A DNA stretch of 54,011 nucleotides from Alteromonas sp. KUL106 (GTDB lineage Bacteria; Pseudomonadota; Gammaproteobacteria; Enterobacterales; Alteromonadaceae), in NCBI RefSeq assembly GCF_009811415.1, contig NZ_BLIG01000035.1, positions 1 to 54,011 of the forward strand, given 5' to 3'. The position numbers and the translations under genes are program-made. Positions 53,200-54,011 of this stretch are shown here, piece after piece. The notes beneath the pieces were generated by a model that was not told the DNA's origin, ran no database searches, and saw only the letters and a program-made list of their open reading frames with translations. Numbering within the stretch: the first letter of the stretch is position 1; each line of letters opens with the position of its first letter.

Positions 53200-54011
53200 C
53201 GTTTACTCCTTCGGCTTTTTCAGCTAGCCAAGTTGCTTCAATTGCATTTTGCTCTTGTTCTCGATTTAACGGCGCAGAGGCCATCATTTTATTCAACTCA
53301 TCTTCTAATAATTTAGCGCTACTCGCGGTTTGATATTCACCTGTATTTCCGCCTAACTCGTCCAATTTGCTCGCGGCAAGCATCCATGAGCCTTGGCTGT
53401 CTTTACATGCAATCATTACATTCAGCTCATCTTGTGATGCTATTTTCGCCTGTCGGCAATAGTTAAAGTCCGTGTTTAAAAAAGACAACTGGGGGGTAAC
53501 CGTAACCCCAGACTCAAACGTGGTTGATTCACCCGTAAGGTTGCTGTCAAGCACGGACGACACGTTAGCCCAATGTGAAGGCTGCGTTGTATCAGCGCCT
53601 TGTTGATTGAACAATACCAAACCTGCAAGCACTGCCACACTTGCGGCTATAGCGAACGGTGTTCTCCACGTTGTTTGTGTACCTGAACTACCACGAGAAA
53701 TATTCGCTTTTGACACAAACGGCGTAATATTTTCAGTTGAAGAGCTCTTTGCGCTTGGCTCAGCGACGCCCTCATTGACTGAATTCACATCAGAGACTGG
53801 CGCTTCGTTTTCATTGATTGTTCTATTTTCGACTCTGCTTTCGCTTTCATCGCTTAAAAGGGCCACAATTTCTTCTGGTAGTGCTACGGACGTCGCCTTC
53901 TCTGCGGCGGCTTTGACGACTCTGTCTACGTCTGCAAGTGCGGCAAGTCGGTCTGAAACAGTGGCGTCTTGTGCTATTGCCTCGCGAACCATTTCCATCT
54001 CTACAGCGTCA
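53189..54011 (-). CDS. Anti-sigma-factor-like membrane protein, 5' end outside the window
   Basis: Open reading frame continuing past the window edge, so the N-terminus is missing. The first visible residues (MEMVREAIAQDATVSDRLAALADVDRVV) resemble the conserved N-terminal region of anti-sigma factors. One membrane span (FAIAASVAVLAGLVLF) splits a cytoplasmic part from a periplasmic part of about 140 residues. If the reading is right, an ECF sigma factor gene should lie just outside the window. The lipoprotein gene follows and overlaps it by 11 bases. Confidence 0.6.
   Translation of the reverse strand, partial: DAVEMEMVREAIAQDATVSDRLAALADVDRVVKAAAEKATSVALPEEIVALLSDESESRVENRTINENEAPVSDVNSVNEGVAEPSAKSSSTENITPFVSKANISRGSSGTQTTWRTPFAIAASVAVLAGLVLFNQQGADTTQPSHWANVSSVLDSNLTGESTTFESGVTVTPQLSFLNTDFNYCRQAKIASQDELNVMIACKDSQGSWMLAASKLDELGGNTGEYQTASSAKLLEDELNKMMASAPLNREQEQNAIEATWLAEKAEGVNDEN

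Noticed and set aside
1..54011. CRISPR arrays, rRNA, tRNA genes or prophage modules
   Set aside because: No regularly spaced repeats, ribosomal RNA, tRNA cloverleaf or phage structural genes were seen.

Overview
The window looks like chromosomal DNA from a marine gammaproteobacterium of the Alteromonas type. This rests on moderate GC, many TonB-dependent receptors, paired flavin halogenases with SapC and cupin-like partners, a cydABX-cydDC locus and siderophore reduction. I saw no rRNA, tRNA, CRISPR or prophage.

Region 1 (1-10402, with a detached second part at 39645-43714) looks like one dispersed regulon for a sulfonated sugar. A minus-strand operon encodes an aldo-keto reductase, an Fe(II)/2-oxoglutarate dioxygenase, a YeiH-type exporter and a Tat-exported molybdenum sulfite oxidase. 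Next come a GntR/UTRA regulator, a TauE-type exporter, and a GH31 glycosidase with a sodium symporter. Some 30 kb away a secreted alpha/beta hydrolase (lipase-like) and a TonB-dependent receptor are divergently transcribed. Copies of one palindrome, ATGTCTTATATAAGACAT, lie before the reductase operon, the GH31 gene, the hydrolase and the receptor. My model is: lipid deacylation, outer-membrane uptake, glycoside cleavage, oxygenolytic removal of sulfite, reduction of the 6-aldehyde to glucose, then export and oxidation of sulfite. This resembles the described dioxygenase route for sulfoquinovose, but the GH31 lacks two residues I associate with canonical sulfoquinovosidases.

Region 2 (10399-28050) has a zinc-type cation efflux protein, then a beta-glucoside locus. 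It contains a TonB-dependent receptor followed by two flavin-dependent halogenases, SapC and a JmjC/cupin-like protein, a GH3 lipoprotein, a FucP-type transporter, a GH1 beta-glucosidase, a LacI regulator and a sugar porter. TGTAAGCGCTTACA-type operators lie before the receptor and between the transporter and GH1 genes.

Region 3 (28040-36902) is cytochrome bd oxidase: cydA-cydB-cydX-cydD-cydC on the minus strand, including a 37-residue cydX. A sigma-54-type promoter precedes cydA, and a sigma-54 activator with a cysteine-rich PAS domain and a DUF3365 haem protein lie just upstream.

Region 4 (36965-39564) is a probable copper pair: a DUF2946-like protein and a Met-rich TonB receptor.

Region 5 (43731-54011) is mixed: a second TauE-type exporter, a SnoaL-like gene behind an apparent attenuator, an e(P4)-type acid phosphatase, a TPR-GGDEF protein, a probable CsrB-type sRNA with a sigma-54 promoter and IHF site, an MFS transporter, a MITE-like element, a second candidate sRNA, a Fur-controlled siderophore reductase, a CsbD protein, a lipoprotein and a truncated anti-sigma-like protein.

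Stretches over 300 bases without a gene are 4402-4788, 19444-20049, 34458-34825, 40989-41338, 44533-44924, 46423-46817, 48702-49396 and 50645-51316; their contents are listed as features.
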